A stretch of 64,000 bases of DNA, taken from positions 56,122-120,121 of the forward strand of contig CBDCRK010000039.1 in NCBI GenBank assembly GCA_965220955.1, given 5' to 3'. Made by a program: the position numbers and the translations under genes. Every line of letters begins with the position of its first letter. Positions within the stretch are counted from its first letter, which is position 1. The notes beneath the pieces are model-generated. The model was not told where the DNA came from, did no database searches, and saw only the letters and a list, made by a program, of their open reading frames with translations. Shown here piece after piece: positions 62,209 through 64,000 of the stretch. Source of the stretch: CBDCRK01 sp965220955. GTDB lineage: Bacteria; Desulfobacterota; Binatia; Bin18; CBDCRK01.

Positions 62209-62763
62209 GCAAAGAAGAGAAAAGCAAAGGAACAGGAAACCTGGCAGGGAGAAACACTTCCCGACTATTTGCGTGAGGGACTGGACATTGTGTTTGTGGG
62301 GCTTAACCCTGGTCTCTACTCCGCTAGGGTAGGTCACTACTTCGCCATGCCGCAGAACCGCTTCTGGCGGGCGCTCTCTGCCTCCGGTCTGGTGCCCCAT
62401 GCTGTTGGCCCGGAAGATGATATTCGCCTTTTAGACTGGGGGATTGGCCTCACGGATGTGGTTAAACGCCCTACCAGCGGTATTCATGAGGTTTCGCGCA
62501 GCGAGTTCCGACGGGGAGCCAAGGTACTGCGAGAGAAACTCCTATACCATAAGCCCCGCATTGTCTGCTTTGTGGGTCTTACTGGCTATCGTGTTTGTTG
62601 TGGAGCGCTCTCTATGCTGGGACCGCAGGCAGGAAGCTTGGGTGAATCTCAGGTATTCGTTATTCCTTCTACAAGCCCGCGCAACGCTCACTACTCGCTG
62701 GATGATATCATCCGGGCGCTTAAAGATCTTTGTCAGTATCGAGACCGTCTCAACAAGGAGTAG
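62209..62763 (+). CDS. Mismatch-specific uracil/thymine DNA glycosylase (Mug/TDG family)
   Basis: A 184-residue UDG-superfamily family 2 enzyme. The active-site loop is FVGLNPGLYSARVGHYFAMP (GLNPG, with the general base position as in Mug) then QNRFWRALSASGL, and the intercalation loop is VIPSTSPRNAHYS. It removes U or T from G mismatches and exocyclic adducts. The start is uncertain: GTG at 62209 begins a plausible basic N terminus, while the open frame extends to a TTG at 62116. Confidence 0.83.
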   Translation, partial: AKKRKAKEQETWQGETLPDYLREGLDIVFVGLNPGLYSARVGHYFAMPQNRFWRALSASGLVPHAVGPEDDIRLLDWGIGLTDVVKRPTSGIHEVSRSEFRRGAKVLREKLLYHKPRIVCFVGLTGYRVCCGALSMLGPQAGSLGESQVFVIPSTSPRNAHYSLDDIIRALKDLCQYRDRLNKE

Positions 62764-62853
62764 TAGCAGTCATTTTCACCGAACTCATGGCTGAGCTGGA
62801 AATCTACCTGCTCATACAACAAACCCCGGAGTTGCACCAGCGCATTTCCCAGC

Positions 62854-63174
62854 TTACTCTGCGTAAGGTCGGACGACTACCCGAGCGCCGTTATGGATAA
62901 AAAAACTACGTACAATATTCTCCCAGTCGTGAGCCGCACGAGGGCTAGGATAGGTCTCTTTGGCGAACCGTTTGAGGCGACGCATGAAATCAATCTTCTC
63001 CTGTCGTTCCTCTAGAGCCTCCTGGATCATGGTGTCAGGGTCTATGTCCAAGTGTTGACAAAACTCGCCTAAGGCTTTGAGCCGTCCCTCCCATTCAGCC
63101 TCACTGAGGTGATAGTAGCGGTTCACATTAGTCATCCATTTTTGGACGGACGCATAAGACTCGATATTGTCCAT
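62854..63174 (-). CDS. Integrase N-terminal (SAM-like core-binding) domain-like protein, probably truncated
   Basis: A 106-residue protein: YASVQKWMTNVNRYYHLSEA, then WEGRLKALGEFCQHLDIDPD and MIQEALEERQEK. The pattern of two helices, 'W...L..F', then DPD resembles the core-binding domain of tyrosine recombinases. No catalytic R-H-R-Y domain follows (the frame ends HNGARVVVRPYAE), so it is either a stand-alone DNA-binding module or a truncated integrase. A GGAGAAACGG site precedes the ATG. Confidence 0.45.
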   Translation of the reverse strand: MDNIESYASVQKWMTNVNRYYHLSEAEWEGRLKALGEFCQHLDIDPDTMIQEALEERQEKIDFMRRLKRFAKETYPSPRAAHDWENIVRSFFIHNGARVVVRPYAE

Positions 63175-63347
63175 AACCGTTTCTCCGATTCACCTCTGCC
63201 CTAACCTTAACTCTGGAGGGCCCGCAGGGATAGACATGACCTAAGAGCTCCTTAATAAGATTGGTGTGACTGTTTTCACTCCCAGGGTCAGAGAAGGGGT
63301 GAAGTGCTACTTGGCAACCTTAGAAATAGCCTGGCAGAGCCTGCTAC

Positions 63348-64000
63348 CTATAGGGGAAATCCCATCATACGTGCCAGGTGCTTGAGTTCTTCAAAACGGC
63401 CAGGCTTGGGCATGGGAGTGCGGATTAGGCCCTCTTTGGTGAGGTCCTCGACCACCTGGGGATCGCGTGCAAATGGCAGGCCGTAGACTCCTTCAAAGTA
63501 CAAGGTCTCAAACGGGAGCCGTGGTCGCTGACCGCCAGCTTCTCTCTCTTCAGCCGGATAGCCAACCAGTTGTACCCATACTGGCTCCCAGCCGTCCGGT
63601 ACGTGCAGGATTTTCTTGAGCACCGGGACTTTCTCGGCCGAGGCGGCCATGTGCAGACATGTCCCCAACCCCTCGTTGACAGCCGCTAGCGTGGCTACCG
63701 CACAGGCACCTACAGTCTCTTGTCGGGCTACCATATCCGCGGCTTCACGCGGGAGGTTATGAATCAGAGAGTGAATTGCCGGCATCCCTTCTGGTGCGGT
63801 CTCGCCCTTGACAATGGCCGAGTCGATGGTCTCGTGCGTCCAGCCGTAAAACGTTGGCAGTGCGCCCAGGTCCACCAATTCGTGAACCCGTTGACGGAAG
63901 GTCTCGGCGGTCGAGCCGTCCACATCGGCAAACCAGTAGATCCATACCGGTGCCTGTACATGCGCGCCTTGGTGATTGTCTGCGGCCAGGAGCGCCTCAC
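63348..64000 (-). CDS. Nitroreductase-family protein (partial, N terminus outside window)
   Basis: The minus-strand frame is open to the window edge. It reads WIYWFADVDGSTAETFRQRV, AADMVARQETVGACAVATLA, VNEGLGTCLHMA, then PDGWEPVWVQLVGYPAEERE. Those last two are the helix and GYP strand typical of the C-terminal half of FMN-dependent nitroreductases. About 217 residues are visible. A GTG at 63923 is internal, as similarity continues upstream of it (EALLAADNHQGAHVQAP). Substrate unknown. Confidence 0.8.
   Translation of the reverse strand, partial: EALLAADNHQGAHVQAPVWIYWFADVDGSTAETFRQRVHELVDLGALPTFYGWTHETIDSAIVKGETAPEGMPAIHSLIHNLPREAADMVARQETVGACAVATLAAVNEGLGTCLHMAASAEKVPVLKKILHVPDGWEPVWVQLVGYPAEEREAGGQRPRLPFETLYFEGVYGLPFARDPQVVEDLTKEGLIRTPMPKPGRFEELKHLARMMGFPL

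Noticed and set aside
62787..62900. 37-codon plus-strand frame MAELEIYLLIQQTPELHQRI...
   Set aside because: Plausible composition but no ribosome site, no family, and it overlaps the convergent integrase-like gene; too weak to call.

Overview
The window is 64 kb of a moderately GC-rich bacterial chromosome with Gram-negative-style Shine-Dalgarno sites (AAGGAGG is frequent) and a catabolic gene set. It carries extradiol dioxygenase subunits, amidohydrolases, TauD- and LLM-type oxygenases, a mandelate-racemase-like enolase, creatininase, cyclase and CoA-transferase genes. This resembles large-genome environmental lineages such as Tectomicrobia/Entotheonella or deep Deltaproteobacteria. No rRNA or other taxonomic marker is present, so the lineage is an inference.

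Layout. 0-1.1 kb: arginine N-succinyltransferase-like gene and the start of an amidinotransferase-like gene. 1.2-5.7 kb: a gene graveyard (AAA/DUF4143, SMP-30, retropepsin, alpha/beta-hydrolase, YhhQ and ketopantoate-reductase remnants) around an intact-looking IS4-family element. 5.9-8.4 kb: a RidA-family gene followed by paired class III extradiol dioxygenase subunits of the 2-aminophenol 1,6-dioxygenase type. 8.6-25.7 kb: mostly intact metabolic and housekeeping genes (valS, TauD-type and LLM oxidoreductases, Eis-like acetyltransferase, LOG-like protein, racemase-like enolase, amidohydrolase), plus a frameshifted LRR gene and a LexA/zinc-ribbon chimera. 25.9-35 kb: an accessory zone with a 1043-residue type IIG/ISP restriction-modification enzyme, several toxin-antitoxin modules (some with intact antitoxins and collapsed toxins), a tRNA 3' fragment and a decayed transposase. 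35.2-43.97 kb: creatininase, methyltransferase, rhomboid, class V aminotransferase, HAD hydrolase, a decayed CoA transferase, a cyclase and a VOC protein.

43.97-59.15 kb is a type 1 BREX phage-defence locus in canonical order: brxA-brxB-brxC-pglX-pglZ-brxL. It has three non-BREX insertions: an unrecognised 260-residue gene, a GxxExxY gene bracketed by inverted CACGAAATACACGAAA-type repeats, and a Phd/PIN toxin-antitoxin pair. pglX carries one in-frame stop, one frameshift and two in-frame repeat insertions. pglZ carries two closely spaced compensating indels with a stop between them. As written, the system should be inactive unless these are assembly errors.

59.2-64 kb: an Asp-box beta-propeller, an Nramp-related transporter without the usual metal ligands, inverted REP-like repeats, a second GxxExxY gene, a Mug/TDG-type DNA glycosylase, an integrase N-terminal-like fragment and a nitroreductase running off the end.

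The most distinctive signals are the GxxExxY gene with its repeat family, whose short derivative sits in frame inside pglX, and the recurrent internal-deletion scars in toxin-antitoxin-type genes.
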